64,000 nucleotides of DNA from Microbulbifer halophilus (GCF_026183675.1 NZ_JAPIVK010000028.1:1-64000), one strand, 5' to 3'. Counted from the first letter of the stretch, positions 9,188 through 19,887 are shown. Translations and numbers: made by a program. The notes: generated by a model not told the origin, from the sequence alone.

Positions 9188-10012
9188 TTATCGAGCCGCG
9201 GTGTCGTTCCAGGCAGGTACAGTGCCGGCAGAGATATTTTCCATCTTGCTGGCCAGCCGGTCCGTCACCAGCATATGTCCCGGGCTGTGCGTCACACAGA
9301 AATCCAGGCCGGCATTCTGCAGGGCCTCGCAGGCGGTAGCACTGCAGGCCCAGAAGACCGGCTCCTCACCCTCCGCGATCGAGACCGCATCGCCAAAATC
9401 CGGCTCGCGCAAATCCGCGATCCCCAGGTGTTGCGGATCGCCTGCCGAAACCGGCTCGCCGTGCAGTAGCGGATAGCGGCCGGAAATGCTGTGCACCAGG
9501 TTCAGTTGATCCGCCCCGAAGGGGCGCATGCTCACGGCCAGATTGGCGCTGAAGGGGCCGGACGGCGTGCAGGCGATGGCGGTCCGGTAGATGGGGATAT
9601 TTTTTCCCGTGCTGATATTCCGCACCTCCAGCCCGGCGGTAATCAGCGCCTCTTCAAAAGAGAAAGAGCAGCCCAGCAGGAAAGTGACCAGATCGTCGCG
9701 CCAGTGCCCGGTGATATCGGTGACTTCCTCGCAGTCCCGGTTCTTCCGGTACACCCTGTAGCGCGGCAGGTCGCTGCGAACGTCTATATCGTCGCCCGCG
9801 GGCGCCAGCAGGGGCCGGCCCGGCTCCGAGCGGTACAACAGCGGGCAGCTGGCGGGGTTGGCGGCGCAGAAACGGGCAAAGTCGTCCGCGTGGCTGGCCG
9901 GCACTATGGCGACACCGGCCTGCACATAGCCGGCCGCCAGGCCGGAGGTCGGGCCACCGGTCCGCCCCGCGCGAATTTCCGAACGAATGACTTTCGCGCA
10001 GTGACGAATCAT
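9188..10012 (-). CDS. DUF1445 D-glutamate cyclase-family protein
   Basis: A 274-residue cytoplasmic protein of the YcsI/DUF1445 family; the mammalian mitochondrial member converts D-glutamate to 5-oxo-D-proline. Family-like stretches include SGLAAGYVQAG near the N-terminus, GCSFSFEEAL in the middle and SPGHMLVTD near the C-terminus. The start at 10012 is chosen because it follows CAGAGAG and avoids running into the upstream nagZ gene; a longer frame reaching 10129 would overlap nagZ. It is 46 bases downstream of nagZ on the same strand. D-Glu is a product of murein peptide breakdown, so D-Glu disposal fits the locus. That activity is inferred and untested here. Confidence 0.82.
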   Translation of the reverse strand: MIRHCAKVIRSEIRAGRTGGPTSGLAAGYVQAGVAIVPASHADDFARFCAANPASCPLLYRSEPGRPLLAPAGDDIDVRSDLPRYRVYRKNRDCEEVTDITGHWRDDLVTFLLGCSFSFEEALITAGLEVRNISTGKNIPIYRTAIACTPSGPFSANLAVSMRPFGADQLNLVHSISGRYPLLHGEPVSAGDPQHLGIADLREPDFGDAVSIAEGEEPVFWACSATACEALQNAGLDFCVTHSPGHMLVTDRLASKMENISAGTVPAWNDTAAR

Positions 10013-10058
10013 ACAAGCAACTCTCTGAAAACCCGCCCGTGGAAAATATAGCAGAGCG

Positions 10059-11960
10059 TCAGGGCAGCCCCGCGCGCCGTATTCCGGCCTCGACGGTGAC
10101 CGGCAGGATCCCCGGGGGCGGTTCGGCACTGGTCAGGGCGCGGGCAATTGCCTCGTAGATGGGGCCGTGCAGGCCGCCATCCTTATCGATATAGGCCTTG
10201 TAATCGTAGCTGGCGATCTGCAGGTCGGCCATGCCGCGGAACTGCGCCGCCTCATAGGGCGAGCGCATGCTGACGAATACCGTCTTGCGGCCCCGCTCGC
10301 GGGCGAGGCGCAGACTGTCGCGATAGATTTCGTAGAGCGCGTCGCTGTCGAGCCGCCGCTGCCGAAGCCCGGCCAGGTCGTCCATACCGCCGCGCTCCAC
10401 GGCGCTTTCCCGCGGCACGATACTGGCGACCAGCAGCACATCCGCGCTGGAATCGGCCAGCGTCGCGGCAGCGTTTCGTGGATGCAGAATCTCGACCGGC
10501 GATTCGGTCACCTGCGACAGCGCCAGCCTGAACGCCTGCCCGACTTCCGCCGAGGGGGCGAGCACCTGGATACGCCCGGTGGAGCGATCCACCACCGGCA
10601 GGGTGCCGGGCTCTACCGGGAAAATCGGGCTCAGCGCCGCGCCCGCCAGCGCACCGGCGAGTTCCGCATCGCGCGAATCCGCCATCGTCTCGCCGGCGAG
10701 GCGGATATTGTCCCGGGCGCCGCGTGCGATCCAGTCCCTGTCGACATACTGCCGTTTCAATTTTTCGATCCGCGCCGCGGAAGTGTCCAGCTCCGCCACC
10801 GAAAGCTCGCCCCGCTCTACCGCTTCCGCCACACGGTCGATCAGGACCTCGAGATTACGCAACTGGTGCGGGTAGCGGATCTTGATCGGCATCACGGCGA
10901 TATCCGCACCGGCGGCAAAAGTCTTCACCACCGCATCGGTGGGCGAAAAGTAATTGCTGATGCCCGCCATATCCAACGCATCGGTCGCGACGACGCCCCG
11001 GTAACCGTAGTCTCCGCGCAGCAGGTCGGTGAGGATGGCGCGCGACAGTGTCGCCGGCGCCGGGATCTGCTCACCTTCCGCAGTGCGTACCCGGGTGTCA
11101 TCCAGCGCCGGGTACTGGATATGGGCGGTCATGGTCAGCGCCGGCGCGGCTTCGGCAAATACCCGCGCAAAGGGCAACAGGTCCACGGCCCCGGCCGCTT
11201 CCCGGCTGCGCTCGACCCGCGGCAGGCCGGTGTGGCTGTCCACGGAAGTATCGCCATGCCCGGGAAAATGCTTGACCGTCGCGGCAATTTTCTCGGCCTG
11301 GAAGGCATCGACACTGGCCACCCCCAGCTCCCCCACCACCTGCGGATCCTCGGAATAGGAGCGCACATTGATCACCGGATTGTCCGGGTTGCTGTTCACG
11401 TCCAGGGTCGGCGCGAAGTTCACGTTGAAACCCAGCACCTTCAGTTGCCGGGCCATGGCGGCCGCGGTGCTGCGGGCATAGCGGTCGCCGTGATCCGGGT
11501 AGGTCGCGCCTATGGCCATATTGCCGGCAAAGGCGACGGACTCGGCGCGGGGCAGGCGGGTTACCCGCCCGCCCTCCTGGTCCACTGCGATCAGCAGCGG
11601 CGTGCCCAGCCGCGACTGTGCGGCCGCCGCCTGCAGATCGCGATTCAGGCGCACTATCTGCGCGCTGTCGACCAGGTTGTCGGCAAACAGGACCACACCG
11701 CCAAGACCGGTGTCCGCGATCAGCTGGCGCAGATCCCGCGGCAGTTCGGTCACCGGTCGGCGGCATTCGCCGTTCGGCGGCCCGTCGCGGTCGTCGCAGT
11801 AGTAGCGAATATCCAGCATGATCTTCTGCGCGACCTTTTCCCGCAGAGACAGCTCCTGCGGGGCGGGGCCCCCTCCGCCCGAACAGGCAGAAACCGACAG
11901 CAGGATCACCAGGAGAACCGGCGGGTAGATGAGGTGGCGAGGAAGGCTTCTAATCATCAC
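10059..11960 (-). CDS. nagZ: NagZ-like beta-N-acetylglucosaminidase lipoprotein (GH3)
   Basis: A 633-residue GH3 enzyme that removes GlcNAc from GlcNAc-MurNAc(-peptide). The N-terminus is a lipoprotein signal with lipobox VSAC (Cys26), so it acts outside the cytoplasm, unlike E. coli NagZ. The catalytic loop KHFPGHGDTSVDSH carries the Asp231/His233 dyad, and the nucleophile is Asp317 (VATDALDM). These positions are one residue off B. subtilis NagZ (Asp232, His234, Asp318), which also is about 640 residues with an extra C-terminal domain, as here. The first codon is GTG at 11960; ATG at 11957 is equally possible. An operator-like palindrome lies 35 bases upstream. Confidence 0.93.
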   Translation of the reverse strand: MMIRSLPRHLIYPPVLLVILLSVSACSGGGGPAPQELSLREKVAQKIMLDIRYYCDDRDGPPNGECRRPVTELPRDLRQLIADTGLGGVVLFADNLVDSAQIVRLNRDLQAAAAQSRLGTPLLIAVDQEGGRVTRLPRAESVAFAGNMAIGATYPDHGDRYARSTAAAMARQLKVLGFNVNFAPTLDVNSNPDNPVINVRSYSEDPQVVGELGVASVDAFQAEKIAATVKHFPGHGDTSVDSHTGLPRVERSREAAGAVDLLPFARVFAEAAPALTMTAHIQYPALDDTRVRTAEGEQIPAPATLSRAILTDLLRGDYGYRGVVATDALDMAGISNYFSPTDAVVKTFAAGADIAVMPIKIRYPHQLRNLEVLIDRVAEAVERGELSVAELDTSAARIEKLKRQYVDRDWIARGARDNIRLAGETMADSRDAELAGALAGAALSPIFPVEPGTLPVVDRSTGRIQVLAPSAEVGQAFRLALSQVTESPVEILHPRNAAATLADSSADVLLVASIVPRESAVERGGMDDLAGLRQRRLDSDALYEIYRDSLRLARERGRKTVFVSMRSPYEAAQFRGMADLQIASYDYKAYIDKDGGLHGPIYEAIARALTSAEPPPGILPVTVEAGIRRAGLP

Positions 11961-11983
11961 AAGCCATAATCCATTACTATAAA

Positions 11984-11995
11984 CAACAATTGTTG
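11984..11995. promoter_or_regulatory. perfect 12-bp palindrome near nagZ start
   Basis: CAACAATTGTTG is self-complementary and ends exactly where the GGAATA box begins (sharing one base). It may be a second protein-binding site in the nagZ promoter or a chance palindrome. Confidence 0.35.
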
Positions 11996-12009
11996 GAATA
12001 TTTTATTCT
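11995..12009. promoter_or_regulatory. candidate MurR-type operator, copy 2
   Basis: GGAATA-TTT-TATTCT matches GGAATA-N3-TATTCC at 11 of 12 arm positions and lies 35 bases upstream of nagZ, where a bound repressor would block the promoter. It is the same motif as at 6519-6533 and 17187-17201. The remainder of the gap, 12010-12269, is GC-rich and shows no gene, RNA or clear repeat. Confidence 0.65.
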
Positions 12010-12269
12010 ACCGAATGCAATCCGGCCCCACAAGCGGGAGGAAATGGGGTATCGGCGGGACAGGCGATCGCGAGAGCAACGCAACCGGCAGGCCAGGCCG
12101 GCTGTGTATCCGGCACCGATCGGCGGCGATGCAAAGGGGAAGACCGCCGGTGCGGGTCCGCGGGCCCCGGGCAGGTCCAGTGCACATCTGGCATCGTCGA
12201 TGGTGGGAATGGTGCCGGCCCCAATGCTCCGCCGGCTGCCGGACCGGATCTTTCATCGGGATATCCGCG

Positions 12270-13142
12270 CTAACGTCTCAGATACAGCGTCGCCTTCGCG
12301 GATTCGCCGGCGGCCAGTCGCCAGCTGTTGGCAAAGGCGTTGCCGTGTTCCACACAGACAAAACCGCGGTAGTGCTCTCCCACATCGGCCATTTCCGCGG
12401 CCAGTTCCCCGCCCGGATTCCAGGTGACGACACTGTTGCAGTTTTCACTGGTGAGGCTGATCGGGCTGTCGGTGACGATGCGCTGGTGGGAAGCGGCATT
12501 TTCGAACACGCGATCCACTTCGCCGGGAAAAGTCAGTGACCCGCCCTGTATCGCCCGCTGCAGCTGGCGGGTATTGTCCAGGTACCCGGTGTTTTCCAGG
12601 CCGTGCACTTCGATCTCGCGTACATTCTCCACCGGGAAGTAGCTGTGCCAGGCCCAGCTGTACTCGGCTTCTCCGGGACCGCGATTCTCCAGCCGCAGAT
12701 TCAGTGTCAGCGTGCGACCCAACCGCATCGCCACTTCACAGTGGAAAGCCGCCTCGAACAATTCGTCGCCCGGGTGATCGAAGGAGAAACGCAGTTCCAG
12801 CTCGCCATCCGCCTCCAGGTCACTGCCGGCAAGGGACCAGGGCCGGGTGCGTACCAGCCCGTGCTTGGGTTTGTGCGGATCCGCGCGGTTGATGCCGAAC
12901 CAGGGCAGGCACAGCGGAATACCACCGCGCACCGACCTGCCCTCGACAAACCGGGCGGCGGGGCTCAGCCACAGCAGCGGTTCGCGGTCGGCGGCCTGGA
13001 ATTCCAGCAACTGGGCGCCCTGCTCGGCGATCACCGCGCGACACAGCGGCGTCTCCACCAGTATCAGTTCCAGGCCCGGCTTGCCGTAAAGCTCACCGCT
13101 GTCGGTGCGTCGAACAGTGTCCTTTGCCTGTAATTCACTCAC
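12270..13142 (-). CDS. D-hexose-6-phosphate mutarotase, YeaD-like
   Basis: A 290-residue aldose-1-epimerase-fold enzyme that interconverts alpha and beta anomers of glucose-6-phosphate and related sugar phosphates. The family signature is seen in SVRGGIPLCLPWFG and PKHGLVRTRPW (about residues 69-102), and in the central acidic/aromatic core AEYSWAWHSYF. Length is normal for the family. The start overlaps the end of the upstream membrane-protein gene by eight bases, so the two are probably co-translated. It may handle amino-sugar or hexose phosphates produced by the locus, but no direct link to murein recycling is visible. Confidence 0.88.
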   Translation of the reverse strand: MSELQAKDTVRRTDSGELYGKPGLELILVETPLCRAVIAEQGAQLLEFQAADREPLLWLSPAARFVEGRSVRGGIPLCLPWFGINRADPHKPKHGLVRTRPWSLAGSDLEADGELELRFSFDHPGDELFEAAFHCEVAMRLGRTLTLNLRLENRGPGEAEYSWAWHSYFPVENVREIEVHGLENTGYLDNTRQLQRAIQGGSLTFPGEVDRVFENAASHQRIVTDSPISLTSENCNSVVTWNPGGELAAEMADVGEHYRGFVCVEHGNAFANSWRLAAGESAKATLYLRR

Positions 13143-13785
13143 CTGTCATTTCTCCTTTGGTAAAAATCGGTCGTGCACACAACAGAGACAGTGCGCCTGC
13201 GGCGAGCAACAGGTGGAACCAGTTGGTGCGGGCCAGTCCCAGCAGCGTCGTCGCGCCGGTACCTATCACCAGCCCCGCGAGCAGCACCAGCGCGGCACCC
13301 AGAGCGAGAAGCAGGGCCTGGTAACGCTGCATGAATCTCGCCATAAAAAGCTCCAGCAGGGCCACCAGCAACCACAGGGCGAGACCCAGGGTCGAGCAGA
13401 AACCGGCCACTGCCGCCGGCGAGAACCGGGAACTCGCTGTCGCCGCAAGTGCTGAACCGATCACCAGTACCAGAAGGGCATAGGCGGGCCAGCGCGACCG
13501 CTGGCCCAACCGCGGTCCCAGGCGCGCCCACAGCAGCGCCAGCCCCGCCAACGGGAAAGTGAGATAGCCGGAGAGCTGCGACAGAGCGCGATGCAGCCCG
13601 GTAATACCGGGATCGATACCGTAGCGGTAGGCGCCGGCGGCGGCCGCCGGCGCGAGGCACAGCATGCCCGCCATCACCAGCAGCGCCGGCGACCGGCAGC
13701 GGCTGCGGGCGATATACCAGTACTGGTTGGCAACCAGGGTCGCCGCCAGTGCGAGCAGAATCTCGATCAGCCAGTAGTTGTGCAA
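13135..13785 (-). CDS. small integral membrane protein, unknown function
   Basis: A 216-residue very hydrophobic protein with about six predicted membrane helices separated by short Arg-rich loops (for example ARSRCRS and GPRLGQRSRW). I recognise no enzymatic motif. Its 3' end overlaps the YeaD-like gene by eight bases. It could be a DUF-type membrane protein of the PAP2 or heme-handling style, but nothing supports a specific name. Confidence 0.75.
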   Translation of the reverse strand: MHNYWLIEILLALAATLVANQYWYIARSRCRSPALLVMAGMLCLAPAAAAGAYRYGIDPGITGLHRALSQLSGYLTFPLAGLALLWARLGPRLGQRSRWPAYALLVLVIGSALAATASSRFSPAAVAGFCSTLGLALWLLVALLELFMARFMQRYQALLLALGAALVLLAGLVIGTGATTLLGLARTNWFHLLLAAGALSLLCARPIFTKGEMTGE

Positions 13786-13848
13786 GTCGGTCTCCCCTTT
13801 TCTTTTGAGGGGATTCTAACGGGTGGGGTGGCGGGAGGGTAGGTTCAG

Positions 13849-13907
13849 GCTTCGGAGTTCAGTTCCGGGACCGGGGCGGGGTGCCGCTTCGAACCCCGAA
13901 ACTTGAG
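13849..13907. repeat. partial copy of the 29.5-kb inverted-repeat element
   Basis: The 19 bases 13889-13907 (TCGAACCCCGAAACTTGAG) are identical to 29677-29695, the outer end of the right arm of the long inverted repeat at 29485-29696. The preceding bases, with GGAGTTCAGTTCC and GGGGCGGGGTG, look like a degraded version of the rest of that arm. Confidence 0.6.
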
Positions 13908-13912
13908 CACGT

Positions 13913-13939
13913 AAAAAATGCCCCGACGGGGCCGGGGCA
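13913..13939 (-). terminator. rho-independent terminator after Oar-type receptor
   Basis: On the minus strand TGCCCC pairs with GGGGCA around a GC-rich loop and is followed by six T residues. A second GC-rich hairpin, GCTCCCCC-gaggt-GGGGGAGC, lies at 13954-13974 between the receptor stop and this terminator. Confidence 0.85.
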
Positions 13940-13987
13940 TCTGTCTGCAGCGGGCTCCCCCGAGGTGGGGGAGCTCCCGGGCCGGAT

Positions 13988-16981
13988 TCAGAAATCCATG
14001 GCCAGGGAGAGCTGCACACGGCGCGGGTCGTAGTGGCTGCGCGCCTCGCCGTAGGTTGCCGAGTCGATATACGGATTGATGTTGTAGCCCGTCTGGCGAT
14101 CGAACAGGTTGAACACATCCGCCCGCAACTGCAGCGTGTAGTCGCCGTACACCTGGAAGTTCTGGGTGTAGTTCAGGTCCATCTGCCAGTGACTCGCGGA
14201 GCGGCGGCTGCCGGCCTTTTCCGCGTAGCGGTTGGTGCCGTCAGTGGGATCCATGTAGCCGTAGAGATCGCCGTCCCAGGTCTCCCAGGGTTCGCCGGAC
14301 TGGTACACCAGGAAGGCGCCGACATTGGCGTTCCAGTCCAGGGTGTACTGGCCGAACAGTTTCAGCACGTGCGGCTTCTCACCGCGCAGCGTACCGTCCT
14401 TGTTGTCCCAGACCTGCCGGCCGATACCGTCGGCCAGGTAGGAAGAGCCGATAAAGGTATTGGCGTCGTTGGTGGCAGTGGTGTTGTCCTGGTCGAAATT
14501 GCCGGTGTAGTCGCTGTAGGTGTAGGACGCATTCAGGTAGGTGCGCTCACCCATCCAGGATGCCTGCAGACTGAATTCCAGATACTCGGTGTAGGCATCA
14601 TCCAGTTCGGCGATCACATAGCTGGAACCGCTGCCGATCTGTTCCCGCATCGCGTCCAGGTCGTCGATATAGAGCCCTTTCTTCGCGATATGCTCCGGCA
14701 CGCACAGCTCCTCTTCCGGGCCGTAGCAGCCGTACCCGCGCGAACCGTTCCAGGTGTCCTCCCAGAAATGGGAGCCCTCGCGGTAGCGGATATGCGAGCG
14801 CAGGCTGATGCCGTTGTCGAATTCCCGGGTGGTACCGACCGTCAGCTCGTCGACACGGCGCGGGTCCAGGTTATCCGCAAACAGCTTGCCCGAGGAACCG
14901 GCGCGCGGCGAGGAGCTGATATAGTCGCCGTTTTCATCGAAAAATACCTCGATGGTGGCGGCGCTGTTGCGGTCCCAGGAAGCGGCGCGGGCCAGTGAAG
15001 AGGCGGCCGGATTGTACTGGGCGAAGCTGGCAAACAGGGTATCGATACCGTTGTAGGCCCAGGAGACTCCCAGGCGCGGCTGGATCATATCCTTCCAGTC
15101 CACTTCGTACATCTCGTACTTGTGGCCCGGCGCAGCCACGTAGCCGGACAGCGTGCTGCCGTCTTCCTTCAGCCCCTGGCCGTAGAGGGTGTCCTGACTG
15201 ATCAGGAAGCCCACATCGAAGATAAAGTCACCCCAGGCGATGGAGTCGTTGATCTCGAGGTTGTGTGTCTCGGTAGAGGACTTGATCGGCGGCACCGTGC
15301 TGCCATCGGAGGTGACGAAGCTCATCTGCTCGGTGCGGGCCCGGAACCAGGCGTCGTCCGGTGCGTCTTCGGCACCTGCACCCTCGATCACGCTGATCGC
15401 CCCCCAGCCGTTGGAGAGGCGCGCCAGCTCTTCGCGGCCGTCGGACCACTGGTAGCCGATGTGCAGCTCGTGGGAGGTGGCACCGATCTCGAAGCTGTGG
15501 TCCAGGGCCAGCTCGAGGCTCTCGCGGTAGAAGTTCTGGATATTGGACTGGAAGTAGGCGCCGATACCGCCATCGCCCACGCGGTTACCGTTCGCATCCA
15601 GATAGCCGTACTGATCCACGAACGGCTGCGCAAAGTCATTGTAGGCAGCCGTGTTTTCCGGCCCCACGTTGGGGACACTGAAGTAGCCCATCTGCTCCAG
15701 GTTGGCGAGATCCAGGGAGTCGCCGATCACCGGCTGGAAACCCAGGCGGGTATCCGGCACACCCGCCGTCTCCAGCGCATAGTCGCTGTACTGGAAGCTG
15801 ACGGTGGTATCGTCATTGACGATCCAGGAGCCATCCAGGGTGAGAATATCCTGGCTGGATTCCTCGCCGACGGACACGGAATCGGCCTCGAACTCGCCGA
15901 TGGAGGCGCCTTCGTTCACGCGCTCGGAGGTGCGGTAGGCGGCGTTCAGCAACAGGCCGTCGACCGGCGCATAGGTCAGTTTGCCGTAGTATTCGTCGCG
16001 CTCGCTGGTGTAATCCTTGGTCGGGCCGTAGGCGGTTTCCTTGCTCTCGCCGTCTTCCCTGGGACCGTAGTAGGAACCGTAGAAGAACAGCTGGTCTTCG
16101 ATCAGCGGCCCGCCGGCACTGGCGGTCGTCCAGTTCCTGGTGACATCCGAATCGACACCATCGTCGGGGGACTCGCTCAAACCCGTCGGCTGGACCCGGT
16201 ACTCCACGCGGCCTTTGAATTCATTGGTACCGGACTTGCTCTTGGAGTTCACGGTAACGCCACCGGCGCGGTTGAAACCGATCGCGCGCGCGCCGCCGCG
16301 TTCAACGGAAAACTGTTCCACATCGTGGGTGGAGGGCTCCGCCGACAGGGTGCCGAACATCGGCAGGGTCACGTTGACACCGTCGAACTTGTAGACGTTG
16401 TCCTGGCCACTGCCGCCGGCGCTGGCGCCGCGCACGGCATTCTGGCTGTACTGGACCCCGGGGGCCAGTTTCATCAGATCCCGGTAGTCCTGGCCGACCG
16501 GCAGGGCCTCGAGGACGTCCGCGCCGATGGCATCGGACAGCGAGGAGTTGCCACCGGCGGTGATGATCTCACCGGTCACGACCACTTCTTCCATCCCCCC
16601 GGCAACCTGCGGAGACAGATTCACATCCACCATGGTCATCTGGTCCAGCAGCACTTCCGCCTTCACGGTACGGGAACTGCCGTCCTCCGCGGTGAATGTG
16701 AGGGTGTAGATACCGGGAACCAGCATCGGCAGCTTGAACTCGCCCTCGTCGTCGGTGGTGGCGGTGCGGGCGCGGGGCATGACATCACTGGTGGCCTTGA
16801 CCGTGACATCGGCTGCGTCGATGCCGCTGTCGAGAGACACCTGCCCCCCGATGGTCCCCACCTGCTGCGCCATCACGGTCGCGGAAAAGAGTGTGCCCGC
16901 CGCCAGGGAAGCGGCACGGCCCAGAACAGAGGTACTCCCGGTTCTTTCCACTGAACTACTGAGCTTGCTTTTTTGGAACAT
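13988..16981 (-). CDS. Oar-type TonB-dependent receptor with N-terminal CarboxypepD_reg domain
   Basis: A 997-residue outer-membrane receptor. A long signal region ends near AQQVGT (about residue 40). Residues about 40-125 form a carboxypeptidase-regulatory-like beta-sandwich (GGQVSLDSGI, DDEGEFKLPMLVPG). A TonB-box-like MEEVVVTGE follows, then a plug, and a beta-barrel ending LSLAMDF. Oar-type proteins are associated with import of large or peptide-like substrates. It is not in an operon with the enzymes, but its promoter region carries the same 15-bp palindrome as the receptor/amidase and nagZ promoters, so I infer that it belongs to the same regulon. The start codon is followed by a basic n-region, as expected. 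Confidence 0.9.
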   Translation of the reverse strand: MFQKSKLSSSVERTGSTSVLGRAASLAAGTLFSATVMAQQVGTIGGQVSLDSGIDAADVTVKATSDVMPRARTATTDDEGEFKLPMLVPGIYTLTFTAEDGSSRTVKAEVLLDQMTMVDVNLSPQVAGGMEEVVVTGEIITAGGNSSLSDAIGADVLEALPVGQDYRDLMKLAPGVQYSQNAVRGASAGGSGQDNVYKFDGVNVTLPMFGTLSAEPSTHDVEQFSVERGGARAIGFNRAGGVTVNSKSKSGTNEFKGRVEYRVQPTGLSESPDDGVDSDVTRNWTTASAGGPLIEDQLFFYGSYYGPREDGESKETAYGPTKDYTSERDEYYGKLTYAPVDGLLLNAAYRTSERVNEGASIGEFEADSVSVGEESSQDILTLDGSWIVNDDTTVSFQYSDYALETAGVPDTRLGFQPVIGDSLDLANLEQMGYFSVPNVGPENTAAYNDFAQPFVDQYGYLDANGNRVGDGGIGAYFQSNIQNFYRESLELALDHSFEIGATSHELHIGYQWSDGREELARLSNGWGAISVIEGAGAEDAPDDAWFRARTEQMSFVTSDGSTVPPIKSSTETHNLEINDSIAWGDFIFDVGFLISQDTLYGQGLKEDGSTLSGYVAAPGHKYEMYEVDWKDMIQPRLGVSWAYNGIDTLFASFAQYNPAASSLARAASWDRNSAATIEVFFDENGDYISSSPRAGSSGKLFADNLDPRRVDELTVGTTREFDNGISLRSHIRYREGSHFWEDTWNGSRGYGCYGPEEELCVPEHIAKKGLYIDDLDAMREQIGSGSSYVIAELDDAYTEYLEFSLQASWMGERTYLNASYTYSDYTGNFDQDNTTATNDANTFIGSSYLADGIGRQVWDNKDGTLRGEKPHVLKLFGQYTLDWNANVGAFLVYQSGEPWETWDGDLYGYMDPTDGTNRYAEKAGSRRSASHWQMDLNYTQNFQVYGDYTLQLRADVFNLFDRQTGYNINPYIDSATYGEARSHYDPRRVQLSLAMDF

Positions 16982-17516
16982 GCGAAATGTCTCCCGGACA
17001 GTTTGTTGTATTTATCCTGTGGGCTGATACTTCCCGCCCCTGAAACTTCGACCCAGCTATCTTTTTCTGCGCAATTCACTTGCACTCTTTCGGGGCTTCT
17101 CTCCGATCCCCGGCCCGGAACCCGTGTTCAGACACCGGGACCCGAGCGGCAAATGAAATACTTTATAAACTGGAATATTTTTCTAAGGAATATCTTATTC
17201 CTCGCTAGCATTGTGCGAAAAAAATTCCTGTTCGGCGAGACTTAGTTCATAAAAATTTCAGAAAAATATTCATGAAATGAAGAAAAGTCAGTCTTTATTG
17301 AACAAAAAGCAGCCGATCAGGTAATTCGGGACATAGATCTGCAAAGATCTGGCAGGTTTTCCGGGGGAAGCTTGCACGAGGCTGACGCCGATCACAGGCG
17401 GTCCAGGAATAATTCTGGAGGGATGAGAGTGGTCGATCAGGGTGAAACCTGTACGATAAGATCAAATATTAAGCGCCTCATGTTAGTGCAAGCCGCATGG
17501 CAAGTTGGGCACCCAT
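16982..17516. other. AT-rich promoter region of the Oar-type receptor
   Basis: No gene is visible in these 535 bases. It is clearly more AT-rich than its surroundings from about 17155 to 17300 and holds the palindrome at 17187-17201 and several A/T tracts, including TTTCA and TGAAA arms near 17255-17277. A transcription start for the receptor is expected here. Confidence 0.6.
17187..17201. promoter_or_regulatory. candidate MurR-type operator, copy 3 (perfect)
   Basis: GGAATA-TCT-TATTCC is a perfect 6-3-6 palindrome, 206 bases before the Oar-type receptor start. It is the best match of the three copies. An extra half-site GGAATA sits at 17172-17177. Confidence 0.65.
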
Positions 17517-17544
17517 AAAAAAACCCGGCGAGTGCCGGGTTTTT
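17517..17544 (-). terminator. terminator after pnp (works on both strands)
   Basis: AACCCGGC pairs with GCCGGGTT around a short loop, with A/T runs on both sides. It lies just beyond the pnp stop codon. Confidence 0.9.
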
Positions 17545-17558
17545 CGGGAGAACAGCGT

Positions 17559-19685
<2,127 letters not shown>

Positions 19686-19742
19686 GTTTTTTTCCTATTT
19701 CCTTACGGTTACTGGCCCATTCCAGCAACCCCTACGGTGTTT

Positions 19743-19830
19743 CCCTCTCCCCGGGGAGAGGGTTAGGGAGAGGGGCGCCGTTCGAGGCCCCCTCCCCCGG
19801 CCCCTCCCCCGCAAGCGGGAGAGGGGAGAA
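19743..19830. repeat. CTCTCCC-family palindromic repeat, double copy
   Basis: Two tandem units: CCCTCTCCCCGGGGAGAGGG, and then CCCTCCCCC...GGGAGAGGGGAG. Each can form a strong stem-loop. Related copies are at 21699, 29738, 39940, 40000, 54499 and 58980. Confidence 0.8.
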
Positions 19831-19850
19831 CAGCGGAGCAACCCGCTACA

Positions 19851-19881
19851 TAAAAGAATGCCCGCCGGAGGCGGGCATTCC
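19851..19881 (-). terminator. rho-independent terminator after rpsO
   Basis: On the minus strand GAATGCCCGCC pairs perfectly with GGCGGGCATTC around a three-base loop and is followed by TTTTAT. It lies just after the rpsO stop and would set the rpsO/pnp ratio, as does t1 in E. coli. Confidence 0.88.
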
Positions 19882-19887
19882 AGGGTC

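Noticed and set aside
12003-12256. short frames between nagZ and the mutarotase gene
   Set aside because: They are Pro/Arg-rich, lack ribosome-binding sites and look like random GC-rich frames.
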